Origin: Bacteroidales bacterium
Lineage (GTDB): Bacteria > Bacteroidota > Bacteroidia > Bacteroidales > UBA932
Assembly (NCBI GenBank): GCA_016295455.1
Contig: JAEDLE010000011.1
Location: 1-47,924, forward strand
Reading direction: 5' to 3'
Length of the DNA stretch: 47,924 nucleotides
Part shown: positions 41,260-47,924 of the stretch, one piece after another
How positions within the stretch are numbered: the first letter of the stretch is position 1
Layout of the letters: every line of letters begins with the position of its first letter
Made by a program: the position numbers and the translations under genes
The notes under the pieces: model-generated
Database searches by the model: none
The model's input: only the letters and a program-made list of their open reading frames with translations
What the model was told of the DNA's origin: nothing

Positions 41260-42464
41260 TAATCAGACCAGCACACAGGACGGAAACCGTCAGGGAATAT
41301 TTCTTCTCCTTGAAGAACAAGGAGATAGCGGCGCTTAACGCCAAACGCAAGGCGGAGGGCCTCGATCCGGTGATAAACCTGGGCATAGGTTCTCCGGACG
41401 GGATGCCGCCACAGGAGGCCATAGAAGCGCTCTGTTCGGCGGCCAGGCTCCCTGACAGCCACAAGTACCAGCCATATGTCGGCCTGCCCGAGCTGAGGGA
41501 GGCCTTCGCGGGATGGTACTCCCGCTACTACGGTGTGGAACTTGACCCCGGGAGCGAGATACAGCCCCTGATGGGCTCCAAGGAAGGAATCCTCACCATA
41601 TTCCTGACCTTCATAGACGAGGGTGACAAGGTGCTCATTCCGGACCCGGGCTATCCGACCTATTCTTCCGCCGCGAAGATGGTGGGCGCGCAGGTGCTCA
41701 ACTACTCCCTCAAGGAGGAAAACGGATGGTATCCCGACTTCGACGAACTTGAGAACATGGACCTCGAAGGGGTGAAGATGATGTGGACCAACTATCCGGG
41801 TATGCCGACCGGCGCCGTGCCTACGCCAGAACTCTACCGCAGGCTCGTGGACTTCGCCCTCAGGCACAGGATACTGCTGGTCAACGACAACCCTTACAGC
41901 TTCATACTCAACGACAACCCGATTTCCATGCTCGCCGCGGAAGGCGCAAGGGAATGCGTCATAGAACTGAACTCCCTGAGCAAGGCCCACAATATGGCCG
42001 GATGGCGTGTCGGAATGGTCGCGGCGGCGTCTGAATATGTCACCGAGATTCTCAAGGTCAAGAGCCAGATGGATTCAGGCTCGTTCAAGCCCATGCAGCT
42101 CGCTTCCGTGGCTGCATTGGCGCAGGGCCCGGAGTGGTTCTCGTCCCTCAATGAGATGTACCGTTCCCGCAAGAAACTGGTATGGAAGCTCTTCGACCTG
42201 ATAGGTGCCCGCTATGACCGCGGTACCGCAGGACTCTTCGTATGGGGCAGGGTGGACGGTGACAATCCGTTCCTGGAGGGCACCGACACGTCCAAAACCC
42301 TGGGAGAGAGGCTCTCGGACCGTTTCCTCTACGAGGCCGGCGTGTTCATCACCCCGGGACTGGTCTTCGGACACAACGGCGATAACTACATCCGCGCCTC
42401 GCTTTGCGCAGGAGAGGAAGTCATTGTCAATGCAATGGAAAAGATAAACAAATTGATAAAATAA
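41256..42464 (+). CDS. Class I/II (aspartate/aromatic-type) aminotransferase
   Basis: PLP-dependent aminotransferase, 402 residues, likely converting phenylpyruvate (and hydroxyphenylpyruvate) to phenylalanine (and tyrosine) as the last step of the operon's pathway. The PLP lysine is K243 in NSLSKAHNMAGWRVG; other landmarks are NLGIGSPDG (about 46-54), the DPGYPTY motif (about 129-135) and NYPGMPTGA (about 178-186, with the PLP-binding Asn). LL-diaminopimelate aminotransferases and other AATs share these features, so the substrate is inferred from position between pheA and the DAHP synthase. It overlaps pheA by four bases and is six bases from the next gene. Confidence 0.9.
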   Translation: MIIRPAHRTETVREYFFSLKNKEIAALNAKRKAEGLDPVINLGIGSPDGMPPQEAIEALCSAARLPDSHKYQPYVGLPELREAFAGWYSRYYGVELDPGSEIQPLMGSKEGILTIFLTFIDEGDKVLIPDPGYPTYSSAAKMVGAQVLNYSLKEENGWYPDFDELENMDLEGVKMMWTNYPGMPTGAVPTPELYRRLVDFALRHRILLVNDNPYSFILNDNPISMLAAEGARECVIELNSLSKAHNMAGWRVGMVAAASEYVTEILKVKSQMDSGSFKPMQLASVAALAQGPEWFSSLNEMYRSRKKLVWKLFDLIGARYDRGTAGLFVWGRVDGDNPFLEGTDTSKTLGERLSDRFLYEAGVFITPGLVFGHNGDNYIRASLCAGEEVIVNAMEKINKLIK

Positions 42465-42470
42465 AACGAA

Positions 42471-43574
42471 ATGGCAACATTGGATCTTACACCCGTGAGC
42501 GAATGGGGTTTCTTCACTCTTCCCCGACCTATGGTCATCGCAGGACCTTGCAGCGCCGAGAGCGAAGAGCAGGTTCTCAGGACAGCAGCCGGTCTCAAGG
42601 CCGAAGGCATACACGTCTTCAGGGCCGGAATATGGAAACCGCGCACCCATCCGGGATGCTTCGAAGGCATAGGCGTACCCGGCCTCAAGTGGCTCCAGAA
42701 AGTAAAGAATGAATATGGCCTCAAGGTCGCTACCGAGGTCGCAAGCGAAAGGCATGTCTTCGAGTGTCTCAAGTACGGTGTGGATATGGTGTGGATAGGC
42801 GCCAGGACCACCGCCAATCCTTTCCTCGTCCAGGAAATCGCCGACGCCCTCAAGGACACCGACATCCCGGTGCTCGTGAAGAATCCGGTCAATCCTGACC
42901 TTGACCTGTGGATAGGAGCCCTCGAGAGGCTCAACAGGGCAGGTGTGAAGAAGCTCGGAGTCATCCACAGGGGCTTCTCCTCATCCCAGAAGACCAACTA
43001 CCGCAACGAACCGGGCTGGAACATAGCTATCGAGCTCAGGACCCGCTTCCCTGAGCTGCCTTTCTTCGCAGATCCGAGCCATATGGGTGGTGCGAGGGCA
43101 TATGTACAGGAAATCTCCCAGAGGGCCCTTGACCTCGGTCTGGAAGGCCTTATGGTCGAGTCACACTGCGACCCTGCATCCGCGCTGAGCGACTCCAAGC
43201 AGCAACTTGTTCCTGAAGACCTGGGCAAGATGCTCGCAAACCTCACCGTCAGGGACAACGACAGCGACAGCGTCGAGTACAGGGAGGGAATCGACCAGCT
43301 CAGGGCCCAGATCGATGTCATCGACGAGACCCTTCTGCATATGTTCAAGCAGAGAATGGAGGTCAGCCGCAAGATAGGAACCTACAAGAGGGACCACAAC
43401 ATCGCCATAGTGCAGGCCAGCAGATGGGACACTATACTCTCGAATATGGTTGAGCACGGCAGGGAATACGGCCTCTCCGAAAAATTCCTCTCGGAGGTTT
43501 TCAACGCCATCCACGAGGAATCAGTGGCTATTCAGAACGAAATTCTCTCAGCCGCCCCAGAAGAGAAGAAGTGA
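42471..43574 (+). CDS. Bifunctional DAHP synthase / chorismate mutase
   Basis: Fusion of the first shikimate-pathway enzyme (phosphoenolpyruvate plus erythrose-4-phosphate to DAHP) with chorismate mutase (chorismate to prephenate). Residues 1-265 are a KDO8P-synthase-like DAHP synthase of the AroA beta type: MVIAGPCSAES at 21-31, RAGIWKPRTHPGCFEGIG at 51-68, WIGARTTANPF (about 108-118), and DPSHMGGAR (about 202-210). Residues about 268-360 are an AroQ chorismate mutase (IDQLRAQIDVIDETLLHMFKQRMEVSRKIGTYK). Together with pheA and the aminotransferase the operon runs from primary metabolites to Phe. The last 47 bases overlap the 3' end of convergent lpxK. No tyrA follows. Confidence 0.95.
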   Translation: MATLDLTPVSEWGFFTLPRPMVIAGPCSAESEEQVLRTAAGLKAEGIHVFRAGIWKPRTHPGCFEGIGVPGLKWLQKVKNEYGLKVATEVASERHVFECLKYGVDMVWIGARTTANPFLVQEIADALKDTDIPVLVKNPVNPDLDLWIGALERLNRAGVKKLGVIHRGFSSSQKTNYRNEPGWNIAIELRTRFPELPFFADPSHMGGARAYVQEISQRALDLGLEGLMVESHCDPASALSDSKQQLVPEDLGKMLANLTVRDNDSDSVEYREGIDQLRAQIDVIDETLLHMFKQRMEVSRKIGTYKRDHNIAIVQASRWDTILSNMVEHGREYGLSEKFLSEVFNAIHEESVAIQNEILSAAPEEKK

Positions 43575-44676
43575 ATATGGCCTTTTCCTCCCCGGTGAGG
43601 AAGACCACTTTGATAGGTATCTGGAACAACCTCTGTCTGAGGGTTTCAGGTACCTTTTTGCAATCCATCAGCCTCTGGCTGTCCTTCACGGTTGACACCA
43701 CCACGGCTGTGGGGTTCTCCTGCGCGGCGGACATTATTCTCCTTATGTCCATCGCCCGGTACTTGTGGTGGTCGTTGAAATTGAAGCGCCTGACAATCTT
43801 GTACCTGTCACTCAGGTACATCCTCAGAGGGGTGTCCTTGGCTATGCCTGTGAAGAGTATGAGCTTCTTGGAATAGGTGAAGCGCTTGTCCCCGTCCTCC
43901 GGGAACACCGGCTGCAGCTCCTGATAGCGTATGCAGGTGAAGAAGACCTTGACTTTCCTGCCGTCACGGTTCACGCCCTCGCAGCTCGACGTGTCGAAGT
44001 CCGAGATGCCCAGGGTCTTGACCCATCCGGCCTTCTCCCAGTTCTCCATATACACGGGACATTTCGTGACTATGATCATGTCCGCCTTGCGCAGTCTCTC
44101 CGGCAGGTCGCGAAGCCTCCCGAGAGGAAGCAGATGGTCCTTGTTCAGAGGACGGTTCCAGTCCACGAGGACTATGGAAATGAAAGGTCTGAGGCTGCGG
44201 TACTGGAAGGCGTCGTCCAGGACGATGAGATCCGAAGGAGGGAAGTCCCTGTTGTGGCATTTGCGTCCCTTGCGGCTGCCCTCGAGTTTGTCGGGGTGGC
44301 ACAGGAAGTCGCAGCCCTCGAGCCTGGAACGGTCCACGGCCACGGTCACCGCCGGAAAACCCTTCTTGATCTGGAGAGGCTCGTCACCGCAGAACGCGGC
44401 GCTGCCGTCCATTCCCACCTGTTGGAAACCCCTGCTGCTCCTCTTGTGCCCCCTGGACAGCACCGCAAGATTCCTGAAAGCCCAGTCGTCGCTTTCGAGA
44501 AGGGTCTCCAGAATCATTTCGGTATGAGGCGTCTTGCCCGTCCCGCCGGCGGTTATGTTTCCCACGCATATGGTAGGGACTTCGCAGGGGTAGGACCTGA
44601 ACAGGCCGTGGTCGTAGAAGACGTGGCGCATTTTGAGCGTGAGCCAGTAAGGCGCGAGGATCAGCTTGTCGATCAT
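43528..44676 (-). CDS. lpxK: Tetraacyldisaccharide 4'-kinase
   Basis: Phosphorylates the 4' position of the lipid A disaccharide on the inner membrane. The 382-residue protein has a membrane-associated start (MIDKLILAPYWLTLKMRHVFYDHG), the Walker A loop GNITAGGTGKTPHTE (about 39-53), LSRGHKR, a DEPLQIKK motif, LDDAFQYRSL and PLGRLRDLPERL, all typical of LpxK. It is about 40-50 residues longer than the E. coli enzyme, as common in Bacteroidetes. The ATG at 44676 was preferred to a longer frame (to 44787): the extension reads into the dusB gene end and crosses a promoter box (44690-44683). The box is only six bases from this ATG, which predicts a nearly leaderless transcript. Confidence 0.93.
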   Translation of the reverse strand: MIDKLILAPYWLTLKMRHVFYDHGLFRSYPCEVPTICVGNITAGGTGKTPHTEMILETLLESDDWAFRNLAVLSRGHKRSSRGFQQVGMDGSAAFCGDEPLQIKKGFPAVTVAVDRSRLEGCDFLCHPDKLEGSRKGRKCHNRDFPPSDLIVLDDAFQYRSLRPFISIVLVDWNRPLNKDHLLPLGRLRDLPERLRKADMIIVTKCPVYMENWEKAGWVKTLGISDFDTSSCEGVNRDGRKVKVFFTCIRYQELQPVFPEDGDKRFTYSKKLILFTGIAKDTPLRMYLSDRYKIVRRFNFNDHHKYRAMDIRRIMSAAQENPTAVVVSTVKDSQRLMDCKKVPETLRQRLFQIPIKVVFLTGEEKAIFTSSLLGRLREFRSE

Positions 44677-44682
44677 AACGGA

Positions 44683-44712
44683 CAAAAGTACGAATAATTG
44701 TTCTGAAACAAG
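44683..44712 (-). promoter_or_regulatory. Promoter for lpxK
   Basis: Minus-strand CTTG (44712-44709), 18 bases, TACTTTTG (44690-44683). The start of transcription should fall within about three bases of the lpxK ATG at 44676. Confidence 0.6.
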
Positions 44713-44725
44713 AAATTTTTTCCTG

Positions 44726-45760
44726 TCAAACTCCATATACGTTGCTGTCGATGACCGAAGCATCGTCGCCCCATCTCTGCGCGACATAATCCAGAAGCCT
44801 CATCACCTCGTCCGGGTCCTTTTCCGTCACCAGGCGCATCCTCGTGTCCCTGAAATCCGCCAGCCCCTTGAAATAGCAGCTCAGATGCCTGCGCATCTCC
44901 AGCACGCCCGTCACCGGCCCCTTCATCTGAAGCGAGAGTTCCATCTGCCTTTTCGCCAGCTCCACCCTCTGTCTCACCGGCATAGGCGGAAGCAGGCTGC
45001 CCTTGTCCAGGAACTCCCTGATTTCCCGGAAGATCCACGGATGCCCGAACGACGCCCTTCCCACCATGATCCCGTCCACTCCATAGCGCCGGAAGCACTC
45101 CAGGGCCTTCTCCGGCGAATTCACGTCACCGTTGCCTATTATGGGAATATGCATACGTGGATTCTCCTTAACCTTGCCTATGAGGGTCCAGTCCGCCTCG
45201 CCCTTGTACATCTGGCAGCGGGTCCTGCCGTGGATGGTGAGGGCCTGGATACCCGTGTCCTGGAGCCTTTCGGCCAGTTCCACTATTATTTTCGAAGAAT
45301 CGTCCCATCCCAGCCTGGTCTTGACCGTGACGGGCTTGCCCACCGCTTCGACTATCCTGCGGGTGATTTCGACCATCTTGTCCGGTTCGCGCATCATTCC
45401 GCTCCCTGCGCCCCTGCCCGCAATCTTGCTGACCGGGCAGCCGAAGTTGATGTCTATCAGGTCGCAGCCCGCCCCTCCGGCTATTTCTTCGGCGCGGTCT
45501 GCCATCCTGGCAGCCTCCACCATCGCATCGGGGTCGTTGCCGTAGATCTGAATTCCCACAGGCCTCTCCCCGGGATAGATGTGCATCTTGGCAATGGCCT
45601 TGGCCGCGTCCCTGACCAGTCCGTCCGAAGGGACGAATTCGGTGTACGCCATAGACGCGCCGCATTCGCGGCATATGATTCTGAACGAGGCGTCCGTCAC
45701 GTCCTCCATGGGCGCGAGCAGCACCGGCCTGTCCCCGAGGTCTATGTTTCCTATCTTCAT
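44726..45760 (-). CDS. dusB: tRNA-dihydrouridine synthase (DusB-like)
   Basis: FMN enzyme that reduces uridines in tRNA to dihydrouridine. The 344-residue protein starts KIGNIDLGDRPVLLAPMEDVTDASFR, the usual FMN-binding opening; the catalytic Cys lies in DINFGCPVSKIAGRGAGSGMM (about 101-121), and NPRMHIPIIGNGDVNSPEKALE plus MVGRASFGHPWIF (about 210-260) are Dus signatures. DusB is the usual bacterial paralogue and fits best, but the substrate position on tRNA cannot be read. The ATG at 45760 is favoured over 45811 because a promoter box (45794-45787) lies in between. Confidence 0.92.
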   Translation of the reverse strand: MKIGNIDLGDRPVLLAPMEDVTDASFRIICRECGASMAYTEFVPSDGLVRDAAKAIAKMHIYPGERPVGIQIYGNDPDAMVEAARMADRAEEIAGGAGCDLIDINFGCPVSKIAGRGAGSGMMREPDKMVEITRRIVEAVGKPVTVKTRLGWDDSSKIIVELAERLQDTGIQALTIHGRTRCQMYKGEADWTLIGKVKENPRMHIPIIGNGDVNSPEKALECFRRYGVDGIMVGRASFGHPWIFREIREFLDKGSLLPPMPVRQRVELAKRQMELSLQMKGPVTGVLEMRRHLSCYFKGLADFRDTRMRLVTEKDPDEVMRLLDYVAQRWGDDASVIDSNVYGV

Positions 45761-45786
45761 CTTCTGGAACTGTCTTTCAACGGACG

Positions 45787-45794
45787 CAAAGATA
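45787..45794 (-). promoter_or_regulatory. -7 box of dusB promoter
   Basis: Minus-strand TATCTTTG matches TAnnTTTG, 26 bases before the ATG; TTTT about 21 bases upstream is a partial -33. Confidence 0.6.
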
Positions 45795-45932
45795 AGCATC
45801 AGTTCCGTCATTCGGAAAAGAATCGCCCTCCGACAGGACCTGACAGGTCGGCATATTCATGAAAAATGGTAGGATTTTTGTTGCAACGGCGCGACAGAAT
45901 AGTGATATTCGCCCGTCAAAATTTTTAATGAG

Positions 45933-46919
45933 ATGAAGACAATCAGGACCATAGGCGTTCTGACTTCCGGAGGGGACGCTCCGGGCATGAACGCCTGCAT
46001 CAGGGCCATCACCCGTTCCGCCGTGTATAACGGATGGAAGGTATATGGCATACTCAGAGGCTACGAAGGCCTCATCAACGACGAATTCGTCGAACTCACG
46101 ACCGAGAAGGTCAGCGGAACCATCCAGAAGGGAGGCACTATACTGAAGACCGCCAGAAGCAAGGCGTTCATGACAGAGGAAGGCAGGGCCAAGGCCTACG
46201 AAAACATAGTCAGCCACGGCATCGACGCCCTTCTCGTCATCGGCGGAAACGGTTCACTCTCAGGGGCTCAGGCCTTTGCCAGGGAATATGACATCCCGAT
46301 AGTTGGGTTGCCGGGCACCATAGACAACGACCTCTACGGCACCGACCTTACCATAGGTTATGACACCGCGCTGAACACCATAGTCGAATGCGTGGACAAG
46401 ATCAGGGACACTGCATCATCCCACGACCGCATATTCTTTGTGGAGGTGATGGGACGGGACGCAGGCTTCCTGGCGCAGAACAGCGCAATTGCTGCCGGAG
46501 CCGAGGCTGCGATAATCCCCGAGGACCAGACGGACGTGGACCAGCTCGCGCAGTTCATCAGCCGCGGAGTACGCAAGAGCAAGAACAGCTCCATAGTGAT
46601 AGTCTCCGAAAGCAAGTCCGAGGGCCACGGCGGGGCGATGTACTACGCCGAAAGGGTCAGGAACGAGTATCCGGAATATGACGTCAGGGTCACCATACTC
46701 GGACATCTGCAGAGGGGAGGTACCCCGACTGCCAGCGACAGGATACTTGCCAGCCGTATGGGCTATGCAAGCATCGAGGCACTTCAGGAGGGACAGCGCA
46801 ACATAATGATAGGCATCCAGAACGACGAGATCGTCTATGTCCCTATCTCGAAGGCGATCAAGAAGGACAAGCCTATAGACAAGGAACTCATCAACGTGCT
46901 GTCAGTCCTGTCGATATAG
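45933..46919 (+). CDS. pfkA: ATP-dependent 6-phosphofructokinase
   Basis: Phosphorylates fructose-6-phosphate to fructose-1,6-bisphosphate, the committing glycolytic step. The 328-residue protein has the ATP-binding TSGGDAPGMNA (11-21), LPGTIDNDLYGTD (126-138) with catalytic D131, and MGRDAGFLA (about 168-176). It is of the ATP-using type: G107 and G128 stand where pyrophosphate enzymes have Asp and Lys. The motif corresponding to GGDGS reads GGNGS (N106). Promoter unclear; the best candidate is GATTTTTG at 45873-45880. A weak GCCGG/CCGGT hairpin with TTTT (46923-46942) may serve as terminator. Confidence 0.94.
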   Translation: MKTIRTIGVLTSGGDAPGMNACIRAITRSAVYNGWKVYGILRGYEGLINDEFVELTTEKVSGTIQKGGTILKTARSKAFMTEEGRAKAYENIVSHGIDALLVIGGNGSLSGAQAFAREYDIPIVGLPGTIDNDLYGTDLTIGYDTALNTIVECVDKIRDTASSHDRIFFVEVMGRDAGFLAQNSAIAAGAEAAIIPEDQTDVDQLAQFISRGVRKSKNSSIVIVSESKSEGHGGAMYYAERVRNEYPEYDVRVTILGHLQRGGTPTASDRILASRMGYASIEALQEGQRNIMIGIQNDEIVYVPISKAIKKDKPIDKELINVLSVLSI

Positions 46920-46986
46920 CAGGCCGGAACAACCCGGTTTTGCAGATTGCATAACATCCTCCGTCTCAAATCTTTCGGGCTTGGAT

Positions 46987-47017
46987 TTTGATAAGTCTGG
47001 AATTATTCTTATCTTTG
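46987..47017 (+). promoter_or_regulatory. Promoter of rplM-rpsI
   Basis: TTTG (46987-46990), 19 bases, TATCTTTG (47010-47017): a textbook Bacteroidetes promoter. An inverted repeat GCGGTCCCTA / TAGGGATCGC (47017-47043, seven-base loop) overlaps the transcription start region. The leader to the GTG at 47078 is about 55 bases. Confidence 0.85.
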
Positions 47018-47077
47018 CGGTCCCTATTTTGTGTAGGGATCGCAAATTTTAGTTATAAACCATTAAAGATCAAGACA

Positions 47078-47530
47078 GTGGAGACACAAAGCTACAAGAC
47101 AGTATCGCTCAACGCAGCGACTGTAAAGAAAGAGTGGGTCGTCATTGATGCTACTGATCTCGCACTCGGACGTCTGGCTTCCAGGATTGCGCTTGTCCTC
47201 CGTGGCAAGACCAAGCCGGGCTTCACTCCTCACGTGGACTGCGGTGACAATGTCATCGTGATCAACGCCGAGAAGGTGGCTCTCAAGGGAAAGAAGATGA
47301 CCGACCGTGTATATGTTCGCTACACCGGATATCCGGGTGGACAGCGTTTCACTACACCGGCAGAGATCCTGCAGAAGCGTCCTACCGAGTTGGTCAGGAG
47401 AGCAGTGAAAGGCATGCTTCCCAAGACTCGTCTCGGTGACAAGCTCATCAACAACCTGTACATCTATGCAGGTCCTGAGCATCCTCACCAGGCACAGCAG
47501 CCTAGAACAATCAAGTTGAATGAAATTTAA
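47078..47530 (+). CDS. rplM: 50S ribosomal protein L13
   Basis: Ribosomal protein L13 of the large subunit, an early assembly protein. The 150-residue protein has WVVIDATDLALGRLAS (about 20-35), FTPHVDCGDNVIVINAEKV (about 49-67), YTGYPGGQR (about 83-91) and ends GPEHPHQAQQP..., all L13. The start is GTG at 47078 (V-E-T-Q-S-Y), aligning with the Bacteroides L13 start; the longest frame begins at 46988, which is before the transcription start. rpsI follows nine bases after the stop. Confidence 0.96.
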   Translation: METQSYKTVSLNAATVKKEWVVIDATDLALGRLASRIALVLRGKTKPGFTPHVDCGDNVIVINAEKVALKGKKMTDRVYVRYTGYPGGQRFTTPAEILQKRPTELVRRAVKGMLPKTRLGDKLINNLYIYAGPEHPHQAQQPRTIKLNEI

Positions 47531-47539
47531 ACAGAGCAG

Positions 47540-47924
47540 ATGGAAAAGACAGTAAACGCCCTTGGAAGACGTAAATCAGCTGTGGCTCGTGTTTATGTGT
47601 CTGAAGGCACCGGCAACATCACGATCAATGGCCGTGAGCTCTGCGACTACTTCGCAGACCAGTCACTCCAGTACATCGTGAATCAGCCTTGCGAAGTTAC
47701 AGGCACAACAGGTAAGTTTGACATCAAGGCAAACCTCGACGGAGGCGGAGTCAAGGGTCAGGCAGAAGCATTGAGGCTCGGTATCGCCCGCGCCCTCTGC
47801 GAGATCGACAGGGAGGCATACCGCTCTACCCTCAAGGCCGCCGGATTCCTCACCCGTGACGCAAGAGAGGTCGAGAGGAAGAAGCCTGGTCAGCCTGGTG
47901 CACGTCGCCGCTTCCAGTTCAGCA
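47540..47924 (+). CDS. rpsI: 30S ribosomal protein S9 (3' end cut by window edge)
   Basis: The frame opens at ATG 47540 and runs off the window after 128 codons, lacking only the last few residues. NALGRRKSAVARVYV at about 5-20, GGGVKGQAEALRLGIARAL at about 70-90 and LTRDAREVERKKPGQPGARRRFQFS at the end are typical of S9. The small-subunit protein contacts P-site tRNA through its C-terminus. Its pairing with rplM in one operon is general in bacteria. Confidence 0.96.
   Translation, partial: MEKTVNALGRRKSAVARVYVSEGTGNITINGRELCDYFADQSLQYIVNQPCEVTGTTGKFDIKANLDGGGVKGQAEALRLGIARALCEIDREAYRSTLKAAGFLTRDAREVERKKPGQPGARRRFQFS

Noticed and set aside
45836..45862. Inverted repeat CCGAC...GTCGG upstream of pfkA
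   Set aside because: Only five pairs with a long loop and a partial internal direct repeat (GACAGG); not strong enough for a terminator or operator call.
1..47924. CRISPR arrays, insertion sequences, prophage, tRNA or rRNA genes
   Set aside because: No repeat-spacer pattern, transposase, integrase or cloverleaf-forming sequence was noticed in any gap, and the gaps are too small for most of these.

Overview
The window is typical chromosomal DNA from a GC-rich member of the Bacteroidales, probably an uncultured gut lineage near Rikenellaceae/UBA932-type genomes (the order is well supported, the family is a guess). Supporting signs are promoters of the Bacteroidetes form (TTTG, about 19 bases, TAnnTTTG) upstream of many genes; no consistent Shine-Dalgarno sequences; BACON-domain lipoprotein, DUF3109, GH51 and TrpB-like genes typical of the group; a DAHP synthase-chorismate mutase fusion; and the rplM-rpsI pair starting with an L13 that resembles Bacteroides L13. 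I see no mobile element, prophage, CRISPR array, rRNA or tRNA. No stretch longer than about 240 bases lacks a gene.

Layout. 1-1126 (minus): end-truncated comF and fabG. 1230-3914 (plus): ahcY (S-adenosylhomocysteine hydrolase) and nhaA. 3918-15362 (minus): a tightly spaced nine-gene run that begins with the cell-shape operon mreB-mreC-mreD-mrdA(PBP2)-rodA and continues, with gaps of 2-24 bases, into a GH51 arabinofuranosidase, a BACON lipoprotein, an M6 metalloprotease and manC. 15589-19154: ispD (plus), an Lrp/AsnC regulator and topA (minus). 19286-23547 (plus): PBP1A, ddl and prmC, i.e. more wall synthesis. 23667-28623: an unrecognised lipoprotein, a DUF3109 protein and a large M16-like protein without a visible zinc motif. 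28753-36355: a secreted TPR protein, a U32 (RlhA-like) protein, two small minus-strand genes, a coiled-coil membrane protein coupled to hemW, and an M24 aminopeptidase. 36514-38731 (minus): TrpB-like enzyme and a solitary succinate dehydrogenase cytochrome b subunit. 38877-40183 (plus): pyrH-frr. 40201-43574 (plus): aromatic amino acid operon pheA - aminotransferase - DAHP synthase/chorismate mutase. 43528-45760 (minus): lpxK and dusB. 45933-47924 (plus): pfkA, rplM and the start of rpsI.

The most interesting signal is in the 239 bases between frr and pheA. A promoter is followed almost at once by a 21-codon reading frame dense in Phe and Tyr codons, then by a strong stem-loop with seven T's, just upstream of prephenate dehydratase. 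This has the architecture of a ribosome-mediated (pheL-like) transcription attenuator, with a visible alternative pairing that could act as antiterminator. Other points worth a second look are a 33-base interspersed imperfect palindrome present twice, the M16-like protein that appears catalytically dead, the orphan sdhC, and promoters placed so close to start codons that the transcripts should be almost leaderless (pheL, lpxK).

Many starts were chosen downstream of the longest possible reading frame because the TAnnTTTG box lies inside the would-be extension or because family alignments remembered for the protein begin there; these are flagged per gene.
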